From: an uncultured Clostridia bacterium
GTDB lineage: Bacteria > Bacillota > Clostridia > Oscillospirales > QAKW01
NCBI GenBank assembly: GCA_944387895.1
Contig: CALXGQ010000008.1
Location: 1-64,000, forward strand
Direction of reading: 5' to 3'
DNA length: 64,000 nt
In this document: positions 6,620 to 13,561 of the stretch, in pieces
How positions within the stretch are numbered: position 1 is the first letter of the stretch
How the letters are laid out: each line of letters starts with the position of its first letter
The notes under the pieces: generated by a model
Databases searched by the model: none
Seen by the model: the letters and a program-made list of their open reading frames with translations, nothing else
Told to the model about the DNA's origin: nothing
Translations under genes and position numbers: made by a program

Positions 6620-7585
6620 TTGATCGATTACGACTGTCTTCCTCAAACGCTGAAAGACTTTATATTTTATCTCGAAGTGGTTTTGGGAAAATCAAAATCC
6701 ACCGTTTATGAATATATTTTAGATCTGGAAAATTTTTTCCGGTATATGAAGCTGCTCAAAAGCGGAGAAAAGCAAGCCGGGCTTCGGGACGTATCCATTC
6801 ATGATCTGGACATTGCATTTATCGCCTCCATTTCGGTTAAAGATATCTATGATTATCTGTATTACTGCCGTGAAAAACGCGGAAACGGATCGCGGAGCAT
6901 TGCCCGGAAGATGTCGTCGCTGCGCACCTATTTTAAATATATGACCCAGCGGATGCATCTTTTATCCAGCAATCCCATGGAGAATATCGAAACCCCTTCC
7001 CTGCCGAAAACCCTGCCCAAATATCTTTCGCTGGAAGAAAGCACCGAGCTGCTTGCCGCCGTCAAAAAAAGCCGGCGGGATTATGCGATCCTGACGCTCT
7101 TTTTAAACTGCGGGATGCGGCTTGCAGAGCTGGTGTCCCTGAACCTGGCCGACGTTAAAAACGAGTATGCCGTCATCACCGGAAAGGGCAACAAACAGCG
7201 GACGATCCATCTGAATCCTGCCTGCCGCGAAGCGCTCAACGATTATATTCTTCACGAGCGCCCCCGAGAGGGTCTGAAGGATCCGGAGGCGTTGTTTATC
7301 AGCAGGAATAAAAGCCGGATCTCTCGGCGCGCGGTTCAGAACGTCGTGGAAAAATACCTGAACCTGGCCGGCCTTGGCGATAAAAATCTTTCGACACATA
7401 AGCTGCGCCATACGGCGGCCACTCTGATGCACCGCTATGGACACGTCGATATCCGTGTATTACAGGAAATTCTCGGCCACGAAAATCTCGGAACGACTCA
7501 AATTTATACTCACGTTGACAGCGAAACGATCAAGGAAGCTTCTCTGAACAATCCGTTGTCTGGAATGAAACGAAAACAGCCCTGA
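6620..7585 (+). CDS. Tyrosine recombinase of the XerC/XerD family
   Basis: The 321-residue site-specific recombinase has an N-terminal SAM-like DNA-binding domain (about residues 5-115) and a C-terminal catalytic domain. The catalytic Arg lies in CGMRLAELVSL, the Lys in GKGNKQRTIHL, HxxR in HKLRHTAATLM, the next His in LGHENLGTTQIYTHV, and the nucleophile is the Tyr of IYTHV. Xer proteins resolve chromosome dimers at dif. The start is TTG with AAAGGAG eleven bases upstream. It has its own promoter and terminator. Which of XerC, XerD or a single-recombinase type it is cannot be told without the rest of the genome. Confidence 0.9.
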   Translation: MIDYDCLPQTLKDFIFYLEVVLGKSKSTVYEYILDLENFFRYMKLLKSGEKQAGLRDVSIHDLDIAFIASISVKDIYDYLYYCREKRGNGSRSIARKMSSLRTYFKYMTQRMHLLSSNPMENIETPSLPKTLPKYLSLEESTELLAAVKKSRRDYAILTLFLNCGMRLAELVSLNLADVKNEYAVITGKGNKQRTIHLNPACREALNDYILHERPREGLKDPEALFISRNKSRISRRAVQNVVEKYLNLAGLGDKNLSTHKLRHTAATLMHRYGHVDIRVLQEILGHENLGTTQIYTHVDSETIKEASLNNPLSGMKRKQP

Positions 7586-7604
7586 AATCAGGGCTGTTTT
7601 TTTT
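7575..7604. terminator. Bidirectional terminator between the xer and pepP-type genes
   Basis: AACAGCCCTGA (7575-7585) pairs with TCAGGGCTGTT (7588-7598) and includes the recombinase stop codon. Eight T residues follow on the plus strand (7597-7604). On the minus strand TTTTCGTTTC follows the stem, which also suits the convergent peptidase gene. Confidence 0.85.
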
Positions 7605-8670
7605 ATAATATAATCAGCTCTTTTGAGGAGCCGGTCAGGTTTTCGAATCCCGTTTCCGTGATCCAGACCATATCTTCGATCCGCACGCCGAACCGACCCT
7701 CCAGATAAATCCCCGGCTCCACCGTCAGAACCATTCCGGCGGAAAGGGGCGTTTCGTCGGTGGTATTGAAGCAGGGATTTTCGTGGATCTCGATTCCTAC
7801 GCTATGCCCCAATCCGTGGCCAAAACAGTTTTCATAACCGCATTCATCGATATAAGAACGCGCCGCGGCGTCGACGTCTTTGCAGATTCTGCCGGGTGCA
7901 ATGACGGAAAAAGCCTGGTTTTGCGCCTCCAGCACCGTATTGTAAACGGCGCGCTGCTCCTCTGTGATAGCCCCTACCGCCACCGTTCGGGTCATATCTG
8001 AGCGGTATCCGTTCACAACAGCGCCAAAATCCATGGTGATAAAATCCCCGGATTGAATCTTTCGTTCTGTGGGAACGCCGTGGGGCAAAGAAGAGTTTGG
8101 TCCGGAAACAACGATAAAATCAAAGGAAACGCCCTCACTCCCCTGTTTTCTCAAATAAAATTCCATATCCAGCATGATTTCCCTTTCGGTTCTACCCGGA
8201 GAAATCCGCTGCAAAATATAGCGGAAGGTATCGTCTGTAATGGCTTGCGCGCGCCGGATCGACGCCGCCTCCTCGGGCGTTTTGACGCTGCGGAGCCGCA
8301 GGATCAGATCATTCACGGCCGGATCATCGGAAAACCTGCACGCGGGAAGGATTTGGCTGAAGAAGCGATAACGTTCAAGGGTCATAAAAGAGGTTTCCAC
8401 ATATATCGTTGCAATATTCTCCTCTTGCGCCGCCTGCTGAAGCTGGTGCGGGAGCCGATCCATTAGAACGGTTTCGCAATGACGAACAATATGTTTGGCC
8501 TTTTCATAATAGCGAAAATCGATATAAAAACAGGCGGTATTCGCCGTTATCAAAAGAACCCCAGCGGAGGAAGGAAACCCGGTTAAATAGAAGCGGTTGG
8601 CTTCGCTGGTAACAAGGACTGCTTCCTGCGGATTCAGGACATTCTGGATTGCGTTGATACGGTTCTGCAT
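7603..8670 (-). CDS. M24B family Xaa-Pro aminopeptidase
   Basis: This dimetal peptidase removes an N-terminal residue linked to proline. Residues about 1-125 form the creatinase-like N-domain and 130-355 the pita-bread catalytic domain. Metal ligands are visible: Asp in MDFGAVVNGYRSDMTRT, His in GHGLGHSVGIEIHE, Glu in VEPGIYLEG and Glu in RIEDMVWIT. The ATG at 8670 is preferred because AAGGAG sits eight bases before it; an earlier ATG has no such site. Length 355 fits the family. It is monocistronic and convergent with the recombinase gene. Confidence 0.92.
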   Translation of the reverse strand: MQNRINAIQNVLNPQEAVLVTSEANRFYLTGFPSSAGVLLITANTACFYIDFRYYEKAKHIVRHCETVLMDRLPHQLQQAAQEENIATIYVETSFMTLERYRFFSQILPACRFSDDPAVNDLILRLRSVKTPEEAASIRRAQAITDDTFRYILQRISPGRTEREIMLDMEFYLRKQGSEGVSFDFIVVSGPNSSLPHGVPTERKIQSGDFITMDFGAVVNGYRSDMTRTVAVGAITEEQRAVYNTVLEAQNQAFSVIAPGRICKDVDAAARSYIDECGYENCFGHGLGHSVGIEIHENPCFNTTDETPLSAGMVLTVEPGIYLEGRFGVRIEDMVWITETGFENLTGSSKELIIL

Positions 8671-8714
8671 GGTGCTTCTCCTTCCATGAGCCATAACGGC
8701 TGATTCTCGGCTCT

Positions 8715-8743
8715 ATTTTATCATATCATGATAAAAACCGCAA
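8715..8743 (-). promoter_or_regulatory. Probable promoter of the Xaa-Pro aminopeptidase gene
   Basis: TAAAAT (8715-8720, minus strand) with TTGCGG (8738-8743) at 17 bp spacing. The -35 is weak, and a small palindrome (ATCATATCATGAT) lies in the spacer. Confidence 0.4.
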
Positions 8744-8750
8744 TGCTGAA

Positions 8751-8790
8751 AAACAAAAAGAAAAAACCTTCAGGCGGATCCCTGAAGGTT
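8751..8790 (-). terminator. Terminator of the tRNA cluster
   Basis: On the minus strand AACCTTCAGG (8781-8790) pairs with CCTGAAGGTT (8765-8774), followed by TTTTTTCTTTTT. It lies four bases past the CCA end of tRNA-Cys. Confidence 0.85.
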
Positions 8791-8793
8791 TGA

Positions 8794-8868
8794 TGGAGGT
8801 GCCAATCGGATTTGAACCGATGCATAAAGGTTTTGCAGACCTTGGCCTTACCACTTGGCTATGGCACC
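8794..8868 (-). tRNA. tRNA-Cys (anticodon GCA)
   Basis: A 75-nt cloverleaf: acceptor GGTGCCA/TGGCACC, discriminator U as expected for tRNA-Cys, encoded CCA, the anticodon loop CTGCAAA with GCA, and a T-arm GTTCAAATC. It is the last gene of an Asp-Phe-Cys cluster. Confidence 0.95.
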
Positions 8869-8910
8869 ATATAAGAAAAGGCATATACAAGATATACCTC
8901 TTCCTTAATT

Positions 8911-8986
8911 TGGTGCCTCCGGGCGGAATCGAACCACCGACACGGGGATTTTCAGTCCCCTGCTCTACCAACTGAGCTACAGAGGC
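8911..8986 (-). tRNA. tRNA-Phe (anticodon GAA)
   Basis: A 76-nt cloverleaf with acceptor GCCTCTG/CGGAGGC, discriminator A, encoded CCA, the anticodon stem GGGGA/TCCCC around CTGAAAA with GAA, and T-arm GTTCGATTC. It lies four bases after tRNA-Asp. Confidence 0.95.
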
Positions 8987-8990
8987 ATGA

Positions 8991-9067
8991 TGGCGACCTG
9001 GATGGGGCTCGAACCCACGACCTCTAGCGTGACAGGCTAGCGTTCTAACCAGCTGAACTACCAGGCC
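8991..9067 (-). tRNA. tRNA-Asp (anticodon GTC)
   Basis: A 77-nt cloverleaf with acceptor GGCCTGG/CCAGGTC, discriminator G as typical for tRNA-Asp, encoded CCA, anticodon stem CTAGC/GCTAG around CTGTCAC with GTC, and T-arm GTTCGAGCC. First gene of the cluster. Confidence 0.95.
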
Positions 9068-9112
9068 ATCTGCGGCATGGGGCGGTTTCCCGCTCTTGCT
9101 GCAACGATAGCT

Positions 9113-9141
9113 ATTTTACAACATATGAATAAAAAAGTCAA
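9113..9141 (-). promoter_or_regulatory. SigA-type promoter of the tRNA Asp-Phe-Cys cluster
   Basis: TTGACT (9136-9141, minus strand) and TAAAAT (9113-9118) at 17 bp spacing, about 45 bases before the 5' end of tRNA-Asp. Confidence 0.8.
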
Positions 9142-9162
9142 GTGTTTTCCTAAAAATAAATT

Positions 9163-10044
9163 TTATTTTTTACCCCCGTGCAGCAGCAGATTTTCCAGCT
9201 CTTCAACGGTAAAAGAATACCTGCGGTCGCAGAAATGGCAGCACAGTTCAACCGGCTTTCCTTCTGCGATCATGGCGCCCAGCTCCTTCCTGCCCAGGCT
9301 GAGTAAAACCTTTTGCGTCTTCTCCCGGGAACAGTTGCACGCATAGGAGGCCTCCCATCGCTCGGTGACATGATAGGGGATTTTTTGCATCAGAATATCC
9401 GCGATCTCTTCGTTGGATTTTCCCTCAAATATGGCAGAAACATTATGAAGATGCCCGATATTTTCCTCTAGAGCCGCGATTGTTTCCTCCTCCGCACCGG
9501 GCAGAAGCTGCAAAATAAAACCGCCGGCGGATTTGACGGTGTAGTCCCGGTCGATCAGAACCCCCAGCGCGCAAACGGTTGGCGTTTGTTCGCTGATCGC
9601 ATAATAATGGGTGATATCCTCGGCGATCTCTCCGCTCACCAAAGCCGTTCTGCTGACATACGGCTCCCCCTCCCCATTATCGCGCAGGACGGTCAGAAAC
9701 CCGTTTCCAATCGAGCCGCTAACATCCAGTTTCCCGCTTGCCTTCAGCGGAAGATCCACAACCGCAACGCCGGGATAGCCTTTCACGTGGCCGTTTCTGT
9801 CGGCCGTCGCCAGAAGGGTTCGGACAGGTCCGTCGCCTTCGATCTGAAGCGTGAGAAGATCATCGTCGTTTTTCAGCGTCCGTCCCATCATGACCGCGGC
9901 GGTCAGGAGGCGTCCCAGGCCGGCGGTGACGACCGGCGCCGTTTTATGATAAACAAAGGCCTGGTACACCAGATCCCGGGCGTTCAATATGTAGCCCCGC
10001 ACCATCCCGTTATCCGATAAAATGGTCGTTCCATTATTTTTCAT
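9163..10044 (-). CDS. hslO: Redox-regulated chaperone Hsp33
   Basis: Hsp33 is a cytoplasmic holdase activated by oxidative unfolding. The 293-residue protein has the N-terminal substrate-binding domain (about residues 1-180; VTAGLGRLLTAAVMMG, GNGFLTVLRDNGEGEPY) and a C-terminal zinc switch with CNCS near residue 234 and CHFCDRRY near residue 268, supplying the four zinc-binding Cys. Its start overlaps the methyltransferase stop (ATGA), so it is the third gene of a yerC-methyltransferase-hslO operon. Confidence 0.95.
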   Translation of the reverse strand: MKNNGTTILSDNGMVRGYILNARDLVYQAFVYHKTAPVVTAGLGRLLTAAVMMGRTLKNDDDLLTLQIEGDGPVRTLLATADRNGHVKGYPGVAVVDLPLKASGKLDVSGSIGNGFLTVLRDNGEGEPYVSRTALVSGEIAEDITHYYAISEQTPTVCALGVLIDRDYTVKSAGGFILQLLPGAEEETIAALEENIGHLHNVSAIFEGKSNEEIADILMQKIPYHVTERWEASYACNCSREKTQKVLLSLGRKELGAMIAEGKPVELCCHFCDRRYSFTVEELENLLLHGGKK

Positions 10045-10796
10045 TCGACATCCTTCTTTCTTGCAGTAAAGGTCAGCCGCTGCGTTTCCGCGCAGGGGGC
10101 GTCCTCGGAATAGTCGTCCCCGATTCCAAGCAGCTCAAAATCATATTTTTTCAGCAGAGCCACAATTTTTTCCAGGGGATAATAGCGTTGGAGCTGCTCT
10201 TCGTCGCACCGCCGATAAAGGGCGCCCGTTTTATAAAATGCGGTGAGCTGATGGCAGCATAACTGCCCGTCAAACTGGCTGCTCCAGGAAAGAAACACGT
10301 CCTCGTCATCATAGCTGGCGCAGTAATGCTGCAAAAGCGTCTGATATTTATACAAAGTATTGACGTCAAAAATCAAGATCCCGCCGGGATTCAGATAGTT
10401 CCGAAACCAGTAAAACAGGCGATCCAGATCGCTGGGATCCGTCAAATAATTCAGCGTATCAAGGGTAGACACCATGGCGTCTACCGTTCCGTACAATTCA
10501 AAATCCGGGAGCTGCTGGCAGAGAAACAGCGCTTTTTCACCGCCGGGAATACCACTTTTTTTATTTTGCGCCTCCGCCAGCATATCGATGCTGCCGTCTA
10601 TCCCGATCACATCGTAGCCCTTTTTTAAAAGACCGAGGGTCACCGTTCCGCTGCCGCAGCCAACATCGCAAAGCAGCGACGCATCCGGAAAATGCTTTTT
10701 CAGAGCATGATCGATAAAAGCAATGATTTTTTCATAATCAGCGCCGACAAAGCGATCATAACACCGCGCGATTGCCGCAAAATCATTCATGCTCAT
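10041..10796 (-). CDS. Class I SAM-dependent methyltransferase, substrate unknown
   Basis: The 251 residues show the Rossmann methyltransferase motifs: LLCDVGCGSGTVTLGLLKKG (motif I, SAM glycine loop, near residues 41-60), VIGIDGSIDMLAEAQ (motif II), VDAMVSTLDTLNYL (motif IV) and PGGILIFDVNTLYKY (motif V). It fits the methyltransferase_25/11 families, which act on small molecules. No substrate domain is recognised. It is coupled by four-base ATGA overlaps to yerC upstream and hslO downstream. Confidence 0.85.
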   Translation of the reverse strand: MSMNDFAAIARCYDRFVGADYEKIIAFIDHALKKHFPDASLLCDVGCGSGTVTLGLLKKGYDVIGIDGSIDMLAEAQNKKSGIPGGEKALFLCQQLPDFELYGTVDAMVSTLDTLNYLTDPSDLDRLFYWFRNYLNPGGILIFDVNTLYKYQTLLQHYCASYDDEDVFLSWSSQFDGQLCCHQLTAFYKTGALYRRCDEEQLQRYYPLEKIVALLKKYDFELLGIGDDYSEDAPCAETQRLTFTARKKDVE

Positions 10797-11077
10797 TTCA
10801 TTCTTGAAAATACGCAGGCGAAGCCGTCCTGCCCGTAATTCAGGCTGCGCTTCACGCGGCTGATGGTTGCGGTAGACGCGCCGGTTTTTTCAACGATCTC
10901 CTGATAGGATTCTCCCCGAGCAAGAAGAAATGCAACCTCAAAGCGCTGCGACATCGCCTTAAATTCGGAAACGGTGCAAAGATCTTCAAAAAAATCATAG
11001 CACTCTTCGATTGTTTTCAACTGCAAAACAGCCTCAAATAAATGATCGCTGCTTGCGCTTCTTAATTTAGGATTCAT
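10793..11077 (-). CDS. YerC/YecD family TrpR-related DNA-binding protein
   Basis: The 94-residue protein has a central helix-turn-helix (FEVAFLLARGESYQEIVEKTGASTATISRVKRSLNYG) and the conserved lead LKTIEECYDFFEDLCTVSE, typical of the YerC/YecD family related to the Trp repressor. Ligand and targets are unknown in general. As first gene of its operon with a consensus promoter 35 bases upstream, it may autoregulate. Confidence 0.88.
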   Translation of the reverse strand: MNPKLRSASSDHLFEAVLQLKTIEECYDFFEDLCTVSEFKAMSQRFEVAFLLARGESYQEIVEKTGASTATISRVKRSLNYGQDGFACVFSRMK

Positions 11078-11111
11078 GCTCCCTGCTCCTTTTCTTGATT
11101 CAGTTATTTAC

Positions 11112-11140
11112 ATTTTAACATCGTAAAGAGTAAAAATCAA
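11112..11140 (-). promoter_or_regulatory. SigA-type promoter of yerC-methyltransferase-hslO
   Basis: TTGATT (11135-11140, minus strand) and TAAAAT (11112-11117) are spaced 17 bp, directly downstream of the obg terminator. Confidence 0.7.
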
Positions 11141-11176
11141 CTAAAAAATAAAACCGGCGCGTTTATTGCGCCGGTT
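11141..11176 (-). terminator. Terminator of obg
   Basis: On the minus strand AACCGGCGC pairs with GCGCCGGTT (11152-11160 and 11168-11176) around a 7-base loop. It is followed by TTTTATTTTTT and begins three bases after the obg stop codon. Confidence 0.85.
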
Positions 11177-11179
11177 CCT

Positions 11180-12448
11180 TTACGGAAGATAATCAAATTC
11201 CAGATCCCCGATTCGAACAGGGTCGTTTTCACGAATCCCCAGTTCTTCAAGACGGGCGATAATTCCGTTGCTCTGCAAAATGCGCTGAAAATAATTCATG
11301 GATTCATAATCGTCAAAACGGATTGTTTCGATAATTTTATTGAGCCATTCCCCTTCGACAACATAGACGCCATCCCGTTTTTTGACTGTAAAGCTTTTAT
11401 CCTTTACATTAGAAACCGGCGTTTTTACATATTCCGGTTCAAAAACGCGGGTTTTGGGGAGAGATTCCAGAAGGGCGCCGGTTTTAGCCAGAAGCGGCTC
11501 AAGTCCCTGCCGCGCCGCCGCCGATATGCAAAAGACCGGGTAGCCTTTTTTCTCCACATGGGCAATAAAGCGTTCTTTTTGTTCCTCATCGTAGACAACA
11601 TCGCATTTGTTGGCGACAACAAGCTGCGGAAGCTGCGCAAGAACCGGCGAATATTCCTTCAGCTCACGGTTGATGATCTCAAAATCCTCAATGGGATCTC
11701 TTCCCTCGCTGCCCGAAACGTCCACAAGGTGAAGCAGCATCCGGCAGCGCTCAACGTGGCGCAAAAAAGCCGTGCCGAGCCCGGCGCCTGCTGCGGCGCC
11801 TTCAATGATACCGGGAATATCCGCAATAACAAAGCCGTTCCCGTATCGGTCGACTACGCCCAAATTCGGCGTCATGGTGGTAAAGTGATAATTGGCGATT
11901 TTGGGTTTGGCAGAAGAAACGGCGGAAAGGAAGGTCGATTTTCCAACGTTGGGGAATCCAATCAGCCCCACATCGGCAATCAGCTTCAATTCCAGCTGAA
12001 TATGAAATTCTTCTCCCGGCTGGCCGGGCTTGGAAAAGCGCGGAATCTGGCGGGTAGCCGTTGAAAAATGCTGGTTCCCCCAGCCGCCTCTGCCGCCCTT
12101 CGCGGCGACAAAGGGCTGCTCATCCGAGAGATCCTTGATTAAAAGCCCCGTTTCGGCGTCTTTGATCAAGGTTCCGAGAGGAACCTTGATGATCAGCGGC
12201 GGCGCTCCGGCGCCGGTGCAGTTTTTGGTGCCGCCGTCTTTGCCGTTTTCCGCCACGTATTTTCTCTTGTAGCGAAAATCCATCAGCGTATTGAGATTTC
12301 GGTCGGCCTGAAAAATGATATCGCCGCCTTTGCCGCCGTCCCCGCCGTCCGGTCCGCCGGCGTTGACATATTTTTCACGGTGAAAGGCTACCGCGCCATC
12401 GCCGCCCTTTCCCGCCTTGATCCATATTTTGGCAACATCGACAAACAA
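11180..12448 (-). CDS. obg: GTPase Obg (CgtA)
   Basis: Obg is an essential GTPase that binds the 50S subunit and links ribosome assembly to (p)ppGpp and sporulation. The 422 residues contain the glycine-rich Obg fold (about 1-158; AGKGGDGAVAFHREKYVNAGG), the G domain (GFPNVGKST P-loop, FTTMTPNLGVV switch I, DIPGIIEGAAAGAGLG switch II, NKCD) and the C-terminal OCT domain (about 340-422). The start is TTG with AAGGAGG upstream. A terminator-like hairpin separates it from rpmA, so its expression probably depends on readthrough. Confidence 0.96.
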   Translation of the reverse strand: MFVDVAKIWIKAGKGGDGAVAFHREKYVNAGGPDGGDGGKGGDIIFQADRNLNTLMDFRYKRKYVAENGKDGGTKNCTGAGAPPLIIKVPLGTLIKDAETGLLIKDLSDEQPFVAAKGGRGGWGNQHFSTATRQIPRFSKPGQPGEEFHIQLELKLIADVGLIGFPNVGKSTFLSAVSSAKPKIANYHFTTMTPNLGVVDRYGNGFVIADIPGIIEGAAAGAGLGTAFLRHVERCRMLLHLVDVSGSEGRDPIEDFEIINRELKEYSPVLAQLPQLVVANKCDVVYDEEQKERFIAHVEKKGYPVFCISAAARQGLEPLLAKTGALLESLPKTRVFEPEYVKTPVSNVKDKSFTVKKRDGVYVVEGEWLNKIIETIRFDDYESMNYFQRILQSNGIIARLEELGIRENDPVRIGDLEFDYLP

Positions 12449-12474
12449 CGCGCGTACCTCCTTTTTGTAGTGAT

Positions 12475-12503
12475 AAAAAATCCCGGATCAGATCCGGGAT
12501 TTT
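12475..12503 (-). terminator. Terminator or attenuator between rpmA and obg
   Basis: On the minus strand AAAATCCCGGATC and GATCCGGGATTTTTT form a near-perfect stem ending in six T residues. It lies between the rpmA stop and obg start, and no promoter is visible between it and obg. Confidence 0.75.
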
Positions 12504-12511
12504 AAGGTAAT

Positions 12512-12790
12512 TTACTCTTCGGCGTATACGGAAACTTTCTTTCTATCGCGGCCCAGGCGTTCAAATTTGACCTTGCCGTCGACCAACGCAAACAAGGTAT
12601 CGTTGGAGCCACGCCCAACATTGGTGCCGGGATGAATCTTGGTTCCTCTCTGGGTTACCAGAATATTGCCGGCCAAAACAAACTGGCCGTCGGCACGTTT
12701 GACACCTAGACGCTTGGATTCGGAATCTCTGCCGTTTTTGGTAGAGCCCATTCCCTTTTTATGCGCAAAGAACTGAATATTAAACAACAT
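12512..12790 (-). CDS. rpmA: 50S ribosomal protein bL27 (precursor with cleavable N-terminus)
   Basis: bL27 reaches the peptidyl transferase centre with its N-terminus. The 92-residue protein begins [20 protein letters not shown]. The segment before AHKKG is the Firmicutes extension removed by the protease Prp after the FF pair, and uncleaved protein is not functional in the species studied. The rest ([28 protein letters not shown]) is typical. The protease gene lies three bases upstream. Confidence 0.97.
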   Translation of the reverse strand: MLFNIQFFAHKKGMGSTKNGRDSESKRLGVKRADGQFVLAGNILVTQRGTKIHPGTNVGRGSNDTLFALVDGKVKFERLGRDRKKVSVYAEE

Positions 12791-12793
12791 TTG

Positions 12794-13114
12794 TCACACC
12801 TCCATTATTTCAAGGTTAAAATACGTCGCATAATCTTTTGCTAAACTTTGCCCCAGATCGGCCAGAATCTCGATATGCCTGGAGAAACGCGGATCCGGAG
12901 TTCTGCTGATGCATCGAATCAGCGCGGCATCCTGATCAACAGTCAGTTTCAGGGGGACGCGGTCAATTTTTTCGCCGCAATTGATGCAAAACTGAACGGC
13001 AGTCGATATGGCAGCGCAAACAATATCGCTGCCCTCTTCCCCATAACCGCTGTGACCCGTGCATTCAAAGCCGGTAAAAAGCTTGCCTTTCCGATAGATC
13101 CGGAGGATCGTCAT
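12794..13114 (-). CDS. prp: Ribosomal-processing cysteine protease Prp
   Basis: Prp cleaves the N-terminal extension of bL27. The 106-residue protein has the catalytic His in ECTGHSGYGEEGSDIVCAAIST and the catalytic Cys in the same block, matching family length and order. It sits between rplU and rpmA (gaps of three bases on each side), the universal Firmicutes context. Confidence 0.93.
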   Translation of the reverse strand: MTILRIYRKGKLFTGFECTGHSGYGEEGSDIVCAAISTAVQFCINCGEKIDRVPLKLTVDQDAALIRCISRTPDPRFSRHIEILADLGQSLAKDYATYFNLEIMEV

Positions 13115-13117
13115 GGA

Positions 13118-13450
13118 TTAAGCTTCTTCCTTAGGAGCAGTAGGATGGATCGCGGAGATCTGGATCTTGGTATAAGGCTGTCTGTGCCCCTGTTTTCTGC
13201 GGTAATTCTTCTTGGGCTTCATCTTGTATACGATGATCTTCTTCTCTTTCCCGCTCTTGATTACAGTTGCATCGATGGTAGCACCCTTCACATAAGGCTT
13301 GCCCACCTTCAGCTTTTTACCCTCTCCAACGCTTACCACCTTATCGAAGGTAACAACACTGTCGTTCTCGGCGTCCAGCTTCTCGATAAAAAGCGTATCG
13401 CCTTCCTGCACTTTGTATTGCTTGCCGCCGGTCTCAAAAACTGCGTACAT
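13118..13450 (-). CDS. rplU: 50S ribosomal protein bL21
   Basis: This 23S rRNA-binding protein has 110 residues from [12 protein letters not shown] (ATG at 13450), with [21 protein letters not shown] and the [19 protein letters not shown] tail typical of bL21. I prefer the ATG at 13450 over an upstream one because GAGGTG lies at suitable spacing. It is the first gene of rplU-prp-rpmA and is preceded by a leader resembling the L21 leader RNA. Confidence 0.97.
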   Translation of the reverse strand: MYAVFETGGKQYKVQEGDTLFIEKLDAENDSVVTFDKVVSVGEGKKLKVGKPYVKGATIDATVIKSGKEKKIIVYKMKPKKNYRRKQGHRQPYTKIQISAIHPTAPKEEA

Positions 13451-13471
13451 ACAAAGCACCTCACTTTCTTT

Positions 13472-13530
13472 ATAGAAAACTCGCTATGGCAGGTAGGATT
13501 TCCTTTAGACCCGACATATGCGGCTAACGA
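13472..13530 (-). ncRNA. Probable L21 leader RNA
   Basis: The minus-strand leader of rplU contains GTCTAAAGGAAAT followed by CTGCCATAGCGAG, a block I recognise from the ribosomal protein L21 leader family of Firmicutes. It would sense free bL21 and control the operon. The call rests on remembered consensus, not on a covariance search. Confidence 0.6.
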
Positions 13531-13532
13531 TG

Positions 13533-13561
13533 ATTATATCACAGGAATTTGTGAATGTCAA
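13533..13561 (-). promoter_or_regulatory. SigA-type promoter of rplU-prp-rpmA, overlapping the recN stop
   Basis: A perfect TTGACA (13556-13561, minus strand) and TATAAT (13533-13538) are spaced 17 bp. The -35 overlaps the last codons of recN, so the ribosomal operon promoter is embedded in the end of the long upstream operon. Confidence 0.85.
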
